From an uncultured Fretibacterium sp. (GTDB taxonomy: Bacteria > Synergistota > Synergistia > Synergistales > Aminobacteriaceae): a stretch of 10,831 bases of DNA. The notes beneath the pieces are model-generated. The model had not been told where the DNA came from, ran no database searches, and saw only the letters and a program-made list of their open reading frames with translations. The stretch is from NCBI RefSeq assembly GCF_963548695.1, contig NZ_CAUUWA010000073.1:1-10831 (forward strand), written 5' to 3'. The position numbers and the translations under genes were made by a program. This document shows, piece by piece, positions 1 to 8,041 of the stretch. Every line of letters starts with the position of its first letter. The first letter of the stretch is position 1.

Positions 1-719
1 TCGTCCCTCAGCACGTGCCCCAGATAGACCGGCGAGCGCCCCAGAAACTGATGGGACGCCGTCAATATACGCCCGGCCACCTCCCGCGCCTCGCCGCCGC
101 TGTTCGCCATGTTGACGACGAGCAGGAGCTCCTTCCCCTCGGGCGAGGCCCCCTCCAGGGACTTGAGAACCCCATAGGCGTCCCGGACCGATGTGGGCTC
201 CGGCGTCGTGACCAGGATCGTCGTATCCGCCGCCAGAGCAAAGGCCAGGACCCCTTTATGGATTCCCGCCCCCGTGTCCAGAACCACGATGTCGGCCCTG
301 TTCTCCAGCAGCCCCAGGGAGTCGATGACCCCCGTGAGCTCCGTATCGTCCAGGTCAGCCAGGTCCTTCAGCCCGGACCCCCCCGGCAGGATCTCCACAT
401 TCTCCTCCAGGGGCACAACGATCTCGTCGAGGCGCCTGCTGCCGTCGACGACGTGGGACAGGTTGAACCGGCTGCCGATTCCACAGAGAAGGTCGATGTT
501 CGCCATCCCCAGATCCGCGTCCAACAGGACGACCCTGTTCCCTCCATCGGCCAGAGCGCAGGTCAGGGCAAGCGCCAGATTGCTCTTGCCCACGCCCCCC
601 TTGCCGCTGAGAACCGCGACCGTCCTGGGACCGTTACCGCGGTGCTGATGGACCTCCCGCCTCTGGGCCTCGACCAGGCGCCGAAGGTCCCCGGCCTGAT
701 CCGACAGGGCGAGGTTCAT
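1..719 (-). CDS. flhG: Flagellar number regulator FlhG (MinD-like ATPase), 3' end cut
   Basis: MinD/ParA-type P-loop ATPase (FlhG/YlxH) that works with FlhF to control flagellar number and placement at the inner membrane. My reading of the minus strand gives 239 residues before the window edge; the family is usually near 290, so the C-terminal membrane-targeting helix is probably missing. Visible motifs: the N-terminal DQAGDLR at residues 7-13, an exact match to the DQAxxLR motif known to stimulate FlhF GTPase; the deviant Walker A SGKGGVGKS at 38-46; DADLGMAN at 67-74; and VVLDTGAG near 145-152, the Walker B region. The ATG at 719-717 overlaps the flhF stop by 4 bases (ATGA) with no strong Shine-Dalgarno, which suggests translational coupling. 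The DQAxxLR motif favours FlhG over cell-division MinD. Confidence is high. Confidence 0.95.
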   Translation of the reverse strand, partial: MNLALSDQAGDLRRLVEAQRREVHQHRGNGPRTVAVLSGKGGVGKSNLALALTCALADGGNRVVLLDADLGMANIDLLCGIGSRFNLSHVVDGSRRLDEIVVPLEENVEILPGGSGLKDLADLDDTELTGVIDSLGLLENRADIVVLDTGAGIHKGVLAFALAADTTILVTTPEPTSVRDAYGVLKSLEGASPEGKELLLVVNMANSGGEAREVAGRILTASHQFLGRSPVYLGHVLRD

Positions 720-2119
720 GCCATCCGCCGCCCGCGGTCCGACGACATCACAAGGTCCGCAATTCGCCTGCCCGACGCCGTCTCGATATCGTTCGGGACG
801 TTCTGCCCGACCGTGAGGAAGGAGACGGGACGTCCCAGGGTCTGCTGCACGCTGAACACGGCCCCGTAACTGACCGTCTCGTCCAGCTTGGTGAAGAGCA
901 GATGGGAAACCGGGATATCCGGGACATGCTCCACGACGTCCATCATGTCCCTGTACTTCATGTTGGCCGCGAGGACGAGGTGTACCGCGTCGGGCGCGAA
1001 GGCATCGTAGAGCGTCTCGAAGGCCTCCAGACTCCTGCGGTCCCTCTGGGCCCGCCCCGCCGTATCCAGCAGTACGAGGTCAGCCTCCGGGTGCTCGTCC
1101 AACACCGAGGGGAAGCTGTCCGCGCCAAAGACCACCTCCAGAGGTACCCCCAGTATCTTAGCATAGGTGCGCAGCTGATCGACCGCAGCGATGCGATAGG
1201 TATCGCTGGTGAGGAGCAGGACGTTCCGATGCTCCAGAAGCGCCTGGACCGCGGCCAGCTTGGCTATTGTCGTCGTCTTTCCGACGCCCGTGGGCCCCAG
1301 GAACATCACCTTGCGGCCCCCCGCGGCCTCGCCCCCCCCGTCCCCCGAGCACGGGATCCTCGACGCCAGCCAGTCGCCGAAGGGGAGGGACCCGTCCGAG
1401 GCCCCGTAATCCGCCAGCAGCTTCTCTATAATTCCCTCGTCGACCTCGGCGGCCCGCAGCCGTTCCTCAATATCCTGCCCCTCCCCAGCATCCGGACCTC
1501 CTGCCGAGCTGGACACGGGCAGCCCCGCACGAAAGGCCGTATCGGCCCTCGCAGGCTGGGGCCCCGGAGCCTGAGTTTTTGGGACCCCAAGGCGCTCCAT
1601 CAGCGTGTCCAGGCGCTGCGACAGCGCGCCGACCTCATCCTTCAGCATCTGAGCCTCGGAGACGGGAAGCGCCCCCTCCTGCCTGACGCGCCGAGCGCTG
1701 TCCAGCCCCTCGGAGGAGAGCTGGACGCTGTCCCCGTCCGCGGAGGACGCGACCCCTCCCCTGAGCGCGGTATAGGCCGACCTGGCGGACTCAGCCTGTG
1801 GAGGAGGGGGGGACGGAACGACTCCGGAGGAGCGCTCCTTGAACTCCATGAGCTTCTGAAAGGCAATGAGGCTTTCACGGCGCGCGAGGTCGTCGTCCCG
1901 GGCATCCCTGGCGCGGGGCTCTTTTTTGGGTTTGGTCTCCTCCTCCAGGATGCCGGCCGTCACCATCAGGACCGAACGCTGGAAGAAACCCAGGACCCCT
2001 CCGACGCGCACCACCCGCGTGGAGAGGATCACCGCGTCCTTGCCCAGCCGCTCAGCCGCCAGTTTCAGGGCATCCGCGTCGTCCTTGGCCTCGAAGGAGA
2101 TCTGATTGACAACCCGCAT
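716..2119 (-). CDS. flhF: Flagellar biosynthesis GTPase FlhF
   Basis: SRP-type GTPase of the Ffh/FtsY/FlhF group that recruits early flagellar parts to the assembly site and dimerises with GTP. It has 467 residues. The N-terminal B domain begins MRVVNQISFEAKDDADALKL and includes the ILSTR segment. Residues about 60-260 form a low-complexity linker rich in charged residues, Pro and Ser, which is normally variable. The NG domain follows: P-loop GPTGVGKT at 275-282, DTYRIAAVDQLRTYA from 306, DTAGR at 352-356, and TKLDE at 410-414 for guanine recognition. All key GTPase residues are present. The ATG starts on the base immediately after the flhA stop (TAGATG), and the stop overlaps flhG, so the three genes probably share one transcript. 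DTYRIAAVDQLRTYA and the N-terminal B domain point to FlhF rather than FtsY. Confidence 0.96.
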   Translation of the reverse strand: MRVVNQISFEAKDDADALKLAAERLGKDAVILSTRVVRVGGVLGFFQRSVLMVTAGILEEETKPKKEPRARDARDDDLARRESLIAFQKLMEFKERSSGVVPSPPPPQAESARSAYTALRGGVASSADGDSVQLSSEGLDSARRVRQEGALPVSEAQMLKDEVGALSQRLDTLMERLGVPKTQAPGPQPARADTAFRAGLPVSSSAGGPDAGEGQDIEERLRAAEVDEGIIEKLLADYGASDGSLPFGDWLASRIPCSGDGGGEAAGGRKVMFLGPTGVGKTTTIAKLAAVQALLEHRNVLLLTSDTYRIAAVDQLRTYAKILGVPLEVVFGADSFPSVLDEHPEADLVLLDTAGRAQRDRRSLEAFETLYDAFAPDAVHLVLAANMKYRDMMDVVEHVPDIPVSHLLFTKLDETVSYGAVFSVQQTLGRPVSFLTVGQNVPNDIETASGRRIADLVMSSDRGRRMA

Positions 2120-4265
2120 CTATTCCACCATTCCCACCGTTTTGATTTGTATTCCGTGAGCGATCTCATTGTACGATACCACAAAAACGTTTGCCACGGA
2201 GCCCTCGATCAGGCGCCGGACAATCAGCCTCACGTTGGGGTGCACCAGCAGCACGGGGGTATGGCCCTTCGCCAGCATGTCGTCCACGGCCCGCGAGATC
2301 GCGGCGATCATCTTCTGGACCTCGCGCGGGTCCATGTTCAGCTGCCAGCCCCGGGCCAGGTCTCCATCCATGCTCGCCATGATCTTCTGCTCCCAGTTCG
2401 GCGAGAGGGTCGCTGCCGTGATCACGCCGTCCTCCCCCTGGATCTTGAGCGAGATCAGCCGAGACAGGGACTCGCGCGCCCGCTCCGTCAGGAAGTCCAC
2501 GCTCCGGGACAGCTTGCCGTAATCCGCCAGGGCCTCGAAGATCGTCACGAGGTCGCGAATGGGAATTTGCTCCTTGATGAGGTTCTGCAGCACCTTCTGG
2601 ATCTCCCCGAGCGACAGGGAGGCCAGGAGCTCCTCCACGACGGCCGGGGCGCTCTCCTTGACCATATCCGTGAGCTTCTGGACCTCCTGACGGGTCAGAA
2701 GATCGGCCCCATTCCTCCTGATGACCTCCGACAGGTGGGTCGCCAGCACGGACGGCGCGTCCACGACCGTATAGCCCATGGCCTCGGCCTTGTCCCTGAG
2801 GTCCGGGGATATCCAGAGCGCCGGCAGCCCAAACGCGGGCTCCTTCGTCGGGATCCCGATCAGGTCCTCCTCCACCCCGCCCGTGTTCATCGCCAGATAG
2901 TGGTCCGGCAGCAGCTCGCCCCGTCCGGCCTCGGCCCCCTTGACCCTGAGGACGTACTCCGTCGGCTTTATCTGGATGTTGTCGCGGATGCGGATGGGGG
3001 GGACGACGACGCCAAGCTCCACGGCCATCTGCTTCCGTATGGTCCCGATGCGTTCCAGCATGTCGCCGCCCTGGGCCGGATCCACCAGCGGGATGATCGC
3101 GTACCCTATTTCGGCCTCCATGGGATCGACGGTCAGGAGGCGCATGACGTCCTCCGGCGAAGCCGGCGCGGGACTGCCCTCGCCCCCCGCCTGCGGCGCA
3201 CCGCCCCCGCCCCCCCCCGGGCATCGGCGCCCCTCCGGCTTGCGGCGTACCGGAGGGGCGCGCCTCCCCACCCTCGATCTCCTGCGCCGTCCCCTCCCGC
3301 GCCACCATGTAGCCCATGCCCCCCATCAGGGAGGCCAGGATGACGAACGGGACCGTCGGCAATCCCGGGATCATCCCCAGGGCAAAAAGGAGGCCGGACC
3401 CGATGTAGAGGGGGCGGGGGTACTTCGTGAAGGCGACCACGATATCCTGCCCCAGGTCGGAGGCCGCGGCCGCCCGCGTCACGATGACGCCCGTGGCCGT
3501 GGAGAAGAGCAGGGCCGGAATCTGGGAGACCAGGCCGTCGCCGACGGTCATCAGGCTGTAGAGCGCGGCGGCCTTCCCCGCGGGCATCCCCCTCTGGAAG
3601 ACGCCGATCGAGAGGCCGCCCACGATGTTGATCATCGTGATGATGAGGCCGGCGACGGCGTCCCCCTTGACGAACTTCGAGGCTCCGTCCATCGCCCCGT
3701 AGAAGTCGGACTCCCTCTGAATGTCCTTGCGCCGGGCCCGGGCCTCCTGGTCGTCGATGAGCCCGGAGTTCAGGTCGGCATCGATGGCCATCTGCTTGCC
3801 CGGCATGGCGTCCAGGGTGAAGCGCGCCGCCACCTCCGCGACGCGCTCCGCTCCCTTCGTGATGACCAGAAGCTGGATGATGACCAGGATCAGGAAGATC
3901 ACGACACCGACGATGTAGTTGCCCCCGACGACGAAGTTGCCGAACGCCATAATGATCTCGCCGGCATAGCCGTTCAGGAGGATGAGACGGGTCGTCGAGA
4001 CGTTCAGGGCGATGCGGAACAGCGTCACTATTAGAAGCAGGGTCGGGAACACCGACAGGTCGAGCGCCCGCTTGACGTAAAAGGTCACCAGAAGGACGAC
4101 GACCCCCAGGGTGATGTTGGCGGCGAGCAGGACGTCGATCAGTCCCGTAGGGAGGGGAATGACCATCATAACGACGACGAGGACCATCAGAAGGGCCACG
4201 CCGATGTCCGAGTAGTGCAGAATCTTTTTCAGCATGGACTTCTCAAGCCCCACAGTCTCAGCCAA
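2120..4265 (-). CDS. flhA: Flagellar type III export gate protein FlhA, single-base frameshift in linker
   Basis: FlhA (FHIPEP family) forms the nonameric export gate of the flagellar type III secretion system. The first reading frame holds about 8 membrane helices (residues about 20-320) and the signature around DAMPGKQMAIDADLNSGLID (about 152-171). The second frame holds the complete cytoplasmic domain, from SPEDVMRLLTVDP to the C-terminal end NEIAHGIQIKTVGMVE. The frames switch at a nine-G run (3218-3210, about codons 350-352) in a Gly/Pro/Ala linker; eight G would give one open frame of 714 residues. Both halves look intact and conserved, so this is not general decay: a sequencing error, phase variation or transcript slippage are all possible. 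I chose the TTG at 4265 because GGGAGG lies 7 bases upstream; ATG at 4235 (MLKKILHYSD) is the alternative. flhB is not upstream, where it is often found. Confidence 0.9.
3210..3261 (-). other. Hairpin followed by G9 homopolymer at the flhA frame break
   Basis: On the coding (minus) strand a perfect inverted repeat with 12-bp arms, GCGCCCCTCCGG and CCGGAGGGGCGC (plus-strand 3227-3238 and 3250-3261, 11-base loop), is followed 8 bases later by nine G (3218-3210), then C and five more G. The frame of the flhA membrane half runs into the run, and the frame of the cytoplasmic half runs out of it. Only run lengths of 8, 11 and so on (remainder 2 on division by 3) restore the full protein. The inverted repeat and run length are seen directly; any role in slippage is inference. 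Confidence 0.75.
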
Positions 4266-4270
4266 GCTGG

Positions 4271-4278
4271 TCCCTCCC
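4271..4278 (-). promoter_or_regulatory. Ribosome binding site deciding a TTG start for flhA
   Basis: GGGAGGGA on the minus strand ends 7 bases before the TTG at 4265 when counted from GGGAGG. The downstream ATG at 4235 has only a weak GAGAAG in front. The TTG adds ten residues (MAETVGLEKS) before the first membrane helix, a length that suits FlhA N-termini. Confidence 0.55.
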
Positions 4279-4389
4279 GAGCAAAATCCCGGCGGCCACC
4301 CGAAGGTCGGCGCCGTGCGGCGCGGTTCCCACCACACAGAACCGTCGGGAACCATCCGTCTATCCTCTTAATTGTACACGAAAAGGGAC

Positions 4390-4420
4390 AAAAAAGCCGT
4401 CTCCCGAGGGACACGGCTTT
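4390..4420 (-). terminator. Leftward intrinsic terminator or attenuator upstream of flhA
   Basis: AAAGCCGT and ACGGCTTT (4393-4400 and 4413-4420) form an 8-bp stem, continued after a one-base mismatch by TCC/GGA and a CGAG loop. On the minus strand it is followed by a T run (six T counting those in the stem), the form of a Rho-independent terminator. It points towards flhA, yet no gene on its right is transcribed leftward. It could insulate flhA, act as a leader attenuator, or be left over from a lost gene. A TACAAT -10-like box lies just past it (4376-4371, minus), without a good -35. Confidence 0.55.
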
Positions 4421-4635
4421 CGCAAAACGCTAAGGGAACGCTATTAAGGAAATGCTGATTTAATCCATGAAGCCCTTGGTGGATCTACTGAATAAAAGCC
4501 CTAAGCTCGAAAACGCAAATCCATAGATTTGCTTTCTCGCTTGGGTTTTCATCAGACGTTTCATCGGGGGAGGCGATCCCCGTTGTTAAACGCGGTTTGG
4601 TATCAGTCTTTCCGGACAGCGGCACGGGAACTCGC
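4421..4635. other. Intergenic region with imperfect hairpins, possible rearrangement scar
   Basis: No gene is recognisable. The stretch looks richer in A and T than the genes on either side. An imperfect hairpin spans 4501-4553: its core is GCAAATC/GATTTGC (4515-4521, 4526-4532) with a CATA loop, and outer AAGC/GCTT pairs are separated by small internal loops. A second, smaller hairpin, CGGGG/CCCCG, lies at 4565-4582. The start (about 4443-4465) has the look of an insertion-sequence end, but I cannot match it to a named element and see no transposase fragment or partner repeat. Confidence 0.35.
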
Positions 4636-4664
4636 TTGAAAAGCCCGATTCGTTATAGTATATT
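4636..4664 (+). promoter_or_regulatory. Sigma-70-type promoter for the TAXI transporter genes
   Basis: TTGAAA (4636-4641) and TATATT (4659-4664) are separated by exactly 17 bases, close to the housekeeping consensus. Transcription would begin near 4671 and leave a leader of about 105 bases. Confidence 0.65.
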
Positions 4665-4731
4665 GTGAAAGTTGTCGAGCGGATCGGGGTTTTGGCAGCG
4701 GCTGTGTTTTTCCATTTTTGATGGACCCATG

Positions 4732-4771
4732 ACGCTCTTTGTAGAGCGTAGAGCACGCAGATTCGGGAGGG
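4732..4771 (+). promoter_or_regulatory. Leader hairpin and ribosome binding site of the TAXI binding protein gene
   Basis: ACGCTCT/AGAGCGT (4732-4738, 4743-4749) makes a 7-bp stem with a TTGT loop in the predicted leader. A strong GGGAGGG follows at 4765-4771, and its GGAGG core ends 5 bases before the ATG. The hairpin ends 15 bases before the Shine-Dalgarno and may stabilise the message or modulate its translation. No known riboswitch is recognised. Confidence 0.5.
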
Positions 4772-4775
4772 AAAA

Positions 4776-5750
4776 ATGATGAAGAAAAGCGTCTGGATGG
4801 CCCTGGCAGTGAGCGCGGCTCTGATGTTTGTAGGCCCCGCCTCCTTTGCGGGCGAGCATAAGATTTCGGGGAGCTTCCTGATGGGCACGGGGAGCGCCAC
4901 GGGAAACTATTACGCATTCGGAAGCGCGCTGGCGCAGGTCATCAACCGGCATACGGGGGCCAACATCACCGTGAGCTCCACCGGGGGCTCCGTGGAGAAC
5001 GTGCGGCTCCTTAAAAAGTCCGATATCGAACTCGCCCTGGTGCAGACCGACGTCAACAGTTACGCGCTGAACGGCGTAGAACAGTTTGCCGACGGCGCCG
5101 TGAACAACTTCTCCGCGATCACCGCCTGTTACCCCGAGATGGTCCAGATCGTCGTCAGCAGGGTCAGCGGGATCAAAAGCGTGCCCGACATGCGCGGCAA
5201 GCGCATCTGCGTCGGGGCCGTCGGCTCGGGGTACGAGGTTGCGGCAAGGCAGATCCTGGGCATCTACGGCATGACCTACGATGATATCGACGAGCGCTTC
5301 CTCAGCCAGTCCGAGGCAAAGAACGCGCTCCAGGACGATCAGATCGACGCCTTCTTCATGTGCTCGGGGTACCCCAACGCGAACGTGACCGAGCTGTCCC
5401 TGACGGGTAAGATCGACGTCATCTCCATCGACGATGGGCACATCCGGCTGCTGCTTGAGAAGTACCCCTTCTATGCCGAGTACGCGACGCCGGACGACCA
5501 GTACAAGCTGGGCCATCCCGTGAGCTCGGTGGCGGTGATGTCCATGCTTGTGGCGCTGAAGGATCTTGGCGAGGACGACGTCTACGCCATTACGGAGGCC
5601 ATCTATGAGAACCTCGGCGAGATCCGCGGGGTGAACAGGAAGGCGGAGCACATGTCCCTGGAGAATCCCTTCTGCGGCATTCCGGGCAACATCCACCCCG
5701 GCGCGGCCCGTTTCTATAAGGAGAAGGGAATCGAGCTCCCCGACAGGTAA
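4776..5750 (+). CDS. TAXI family TRAP transporter solute-binding protein
   Basis: Periplasmic substrate receptor of a TAXI (TRAP-associated extracytoplasmic immunogenic) transporter; it delivers its ligand to the fused permease encoded downstream. It has 324 residues. There is a clear Sec signal peptide: MMKK, a hydrophobic core, and likely cleavage after ASFA at residue 25. No lipobox cysteine is present, so the mature protein is probably soluble. The family pattern is visible: LMGTGSATGNYYAFGSALAQ (about 35-54), SSTGGSVENVRLL, a LALVQTDV segment near 85, and later KRICVGAVGSGYEVAARQILGIYGM. TAXI receptors are reported to bind glutamate, alpha-ketoglutarate or other carboxylates, but the ligand cannot be read from sequence. 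It has its own promoter and strong ribosome binding site, with a terminator after the gene. Confidence 0.95.
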   Translation: MMKKSVWMALAVSAALMFVGPASFAGEHKISGSFLMGTGSATGNYYAFGSALAQVINRHTGANITVSSTGGSVENVRLLKKSDIELALVQTDVNSYALNGVEQFADGAVNNFSAITACYPEMVQIVVSRVSGIKSVPDMRGKRICVGAVGSGYEVAARQILGIYGMTYDDIDERFLSQSEAKNALQDDQIDAFFMCSGYPNANVTELSLTGKIDVISIDDGHIRLLLEKYPFYAEYATPDDQYKLGHPVSSVAVMSMLVALKDLGEDDVYAITEAIYENLGEIRGVNRKAEHMSLENPFCGIPGNIHPGAARFYKEKGIELPDR

Positions 5751-5813
5751 GCGCTCGTCGTTGTCCTCTCCCCTTTCCTGTCAAACAGCGCGTTGATTGA
5801 AGAACCAGACAGT

Positions 5814-5862
5814 CCGGCCGTTCAACGGGTGCAGTGCTTTTTCCGTGAACTGCCGGTTTTTT
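5814..5862 (+). terminator. Intrinsic terminator between TAXI receptor and permease genes
   Basis: A long stem is built from CCGGC/GCCGG, a one-base mismatch, GTTCA/TGAAC, a bulged A, and CGG/CCG, with a 14-base loop. It is followed directly by six T (5857-5862). It lies 63 bases after the receptor stop. Partial read-through would give much receptor and less permease, a common arrangement for binding-protein transporters. The remaining 155 bases to the permease start hold no gene and no second clear promoter. Confidence 0.8.
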
Positions 5863-6017
5863 ATGACCTCGGAAGTCCGTCGGGACCATGAGGCGTCGTC
5901 CCGCGTCGGTCATCCGGTAACTGCGAATACCTGTTCAGGGCTGGGCCCCTTCGCCTCCTGTCCTTGTCCCGGCCGGTCGAGGCGCGGTCCTAATTTTCCT
6001 GCTGGAGGGTGGCAGCG

Positions 6018-7997
6018 TTGAGCCTTTTCAATCATGAAAAATCCAATCGCGAAGAAATCAATCGCGAAAAATTGAATGCAGTCCCCGTGGATGTCGATCT
6101 GTCCGAGCTGGAACGCGATTCACGCTATCGCATCTTCTCCGGGGGCGTGAACGTCCTCATTACGGCGGTCCTGGTGCTCTTTGCCGTCTTTCAGCTTTAC
6201 GCTTCGCTGAGCGGGCGTCTGCCGCAGCAGATCCTGCGCTACGGACATCTCGGCTTCGCCGTCGGCCTCGCCTTCATCCTCTATCCGACGACGAAGAAAT
6301 CGAGCCGCCGGAGGATCAACCCTCTGGATATATTCTTCGCCGCCGCGTTTCTGGCGGTGATCGCCTACTTCATCGTCAACTTCAAGGCCCTTCAGCTTCG
6401 CGCCGGCGATTATACGATGATGGACACCGTCATGGCGGGAATCGGCCTGGGCCTCGTGCTCCTGGCCTGTTGGCGCGTGGTGGGGCCCCCCATCGTGATC
6501 ATCGCGCTGTGCTTCATCCTCTACGGCCTGATGGGGTCGCGCGGCCTGATCAGGATCGAGATGCCCGGGTTCCTGGCGCAGAGGGGCTACCTGCTGCCGC
6601 GCATCCTCACGCACCTCTTCATCACGACCGAGGGCGTCATCGGCAATCCCATCGGGGTCTGTTCGACGTACATCTTCCTGTTCATCCTCTTCGGGGCCTT
6701 CCTCGAGAAGACGGGGATCGGCCAGTTCTTCATCGACCTCGCCAACGCCCTGGCGGGATGGGCGGTGGGCGGTCCGGCGAAGGTGGCGGTGCTGTCGTCG
6801 GCCCTTCAGGGCACCGTGTCGGGCTCCTCAGTGGCGAATACCGTGTCGACGGGGTCGTTCACCATCCCCCTGATGAAGTCCCTGGGCTATGAGCCGGAGT
6901 TCGCCGGGGCCGTCGAGGCCGCGGCATCCACGGGCGGGCAGATCATGCCCCCCGTGATGGGGTCGGCCGCCTTCCTGATCGCCGAGTCGGTGGGGGTTCC
7001 CTACCCGCAGCTCATGTTGGTGGCGCTGATCCCCGCCCTGCTGTACTTCGCGGGGATCTGGATCATGGTGGACTTCGAGGCGCGGCGCAAGGGGCTGAAG
7101 GGCCTGCCGCGCGAAAAACTGCCGCCGGCGAAGCCCCTGCTCCTGCAGAAGGGGCATCTCGTCCTGCCGCTGTGCGCCATCATCTACTTCATGCTGTCGG
7201 GTTTCACCATCACCCGGTCGGCGTTGTGGGGCGTCCTGATCGCCGCCGTGGTTCCCTTTCTGAGGAGGGGCACCTGGGTCTCCCCCAGGCAGGTCCTCGC
7301 GGCGCTGCCCCTGTCCGCGCGCAACATCGTCTCGGTGGCCACGGCGTGCGCCACGGCGGGCATCATCGTGGGGATGGTCACGCTGACCGGCCTGGGACAG
7401 AGGATCGGCGCCGGGATGTTCCAGGTCGTCGGGGGCAACGTGTTCCTGGGGCTCGTCTGCGCCATGGTCACGTCGCTGGTGCTCGGCATGGGGGTGTCCA
7501 CCACCTCGAACTACATCATCACGTCGACCGTGGCGGCGCCGATCCTGATTCAGCTGGGTATCCCCCTCCTGGCGGCCCATATGTTCTGCTTCTACTTCGG
7601 CATCATCGCGGACATCACGCCTCCCGTGGCGCTGGCCGCCTATGCCGGCTCGGCCATCGCCAAGGGCAATCCCTTCAAGACGGGGGCCAACGCCTCCAAG
7701 CTGGCCATCGCCGCCTTTCTGGTGCCCTATATGTTCGCGCTCAACCCCAAGCTCATCATGATCGGCGGGACCTTCGCCGAGGCCCTGCCCATGATCCTGA
7801 CCGCCCTGGTGGGGTTGTTCGGGATTGGGGGCGGCCTGATCGGCTACCTCAATGCCCCGATAAAATCCTACTGGCGCCTGCTTCTGGTCGCCGGCGGGCT
7901 GGGACTCCTCATCCCCGGGACGACGAGCGACCTGGTCGGGGTGGTGCTCATCCTGGCCGTTTACTTCTTCCACCTGCGCAGGAGGAAGGGCGCATGA
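6018..7997 (+). CDS. TRAP transporter fused permease (DctQM-type, TAXI family)
   Basis: Inner-membrane permease joining the small (DctQ-like, about 4 helices) and large (DctM-like, about 12 helices) TRAP subunits in one chain, which is typical of TAXI systems; import is driven by a sodium or proton gradient. It has about 659 residues. A charged N-terminal stretch of about 38 residues is followed by the first helices near 45-65, 80-95 and 108-125. The DctM core carries the family motif GSSVANTVSTGSFTIPLMK (about 269-287), then ASTGGQIMPPVMGSAAF and later GMGVSTTSNYII and DITPPVALAAYAGSAIA. I chose the TTG at 6018 because GGAGG (6004-6008) sits 9 bases upstream; the GTG at 6009 directly abuts that site. 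It pairs with the receptor encoded at 4776-5750. No frameshift is seen. Confidence 0.94.
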   Translation: MSLFNHEKSNREEINREKLNAVPVDVDLSELERDSRYRIFSGGVNVLITAVLVLFAVFQLYASLSGRLPQQILRYGHLGFAVGLAFILYPTTKKSSRRRINPLDIFFAAAFLAVIAYFIVNFKALQLRAGDYTMMDTVMAGIGLGLVLLACWRVVGPPIVIIALCFILYGLMGSRGLIRIEMPGFLAQRGYLLPRILTHLFITTEGVIGNPIGVCSTYIFLFILFGAFLEKTGIGQFFIDLANALAGWAVGGPAKVAVLSSALQGTVSGSSVANTVSTGSFTIPLMKSLGYEPEFAGAVEAAASTGGQIMPPVMGSAAFLIAESVGVPYPQLMLVALIPALLYFAGIWIMVDFEARRKGLKGLPREKLPPAKPLLLQKGHLVLPLCAIIYFMLSGFTITRSALWGVLIAAVVPFLRRGTWVSPRQVLAALPLSARNIVSVATACATAGIIVGMVTLTGLGQRIGAGMFQVVGGNVFLGLVCAMVTSLVLGMGVSTTSNYIITSTVAAPILIQLGIPLLAAHMFCFYFGIIADITPPVALAAYAGSAIAKGNPFKTGANASKLAIAAFLVPYMFALNPKLIMIGGTFAEALPMILTALVGLFGIGGGLIGYLNAPIKSYWRLLLVAGGLGLLIPGTTSDLVGVVLILAVYFFHLRRRKGA

Positions 7998-8041
7998 CCG
8001 CCCACGACCGCCGCGGGGTGAGAAGGGCTGTCCGGAAATGA
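7994..8041 (+). CDS. Possible 15-codon linker ORF with ATGA overlaps at both ends
   Basis: The ATG at 7994 overlaps the permease stop (ATGA, 7994-7997). The frame reads MTAHDRRGVRRAVRK and ends in TGA at 8039-8041, which overlaps the phosphatase ATG at 8038 (ATGA). No similarity is recognised. Such a frame could hand ribosomes from permease to phosphatase (termination-reinitiation). In GC-rich DNA it may equally be chance, and the phosphatase has its own plausible ribosome binding site (AGAAGGG at 8021-8027). Confidence 0.3.
   Translation: MTAHDRRGVRRAVRK

Noticed and set aside
2166..3209. Continuation of the flhA membrane-half frame past the G run, more than 340 codons without a stop
   Set aside because: Its product is Gly/Arg/Pro-rich and has no homology pattern, while the alternative frame over the same DNA is the conserved FlhA cytoplasmic domain. 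It is open only because stops are rare at this GC content.
902..3343. An 813-codon plus-strand open frame opposite flhF and flhA
   Set aside because: It is a GC-rich shadow: it lies wholly antisense to two clearly recognised genes, has low-complexity Arg/Asp/His/Pro-rich composition and shows no family motif.
4653..5696. A 347-codon minus-strand open frame opposite the TAXI receptor gene
   Set aside because: The plus strand has a signal peptide, ribosome binding site, promoter and TAXI motifs; the opposite frame has none.
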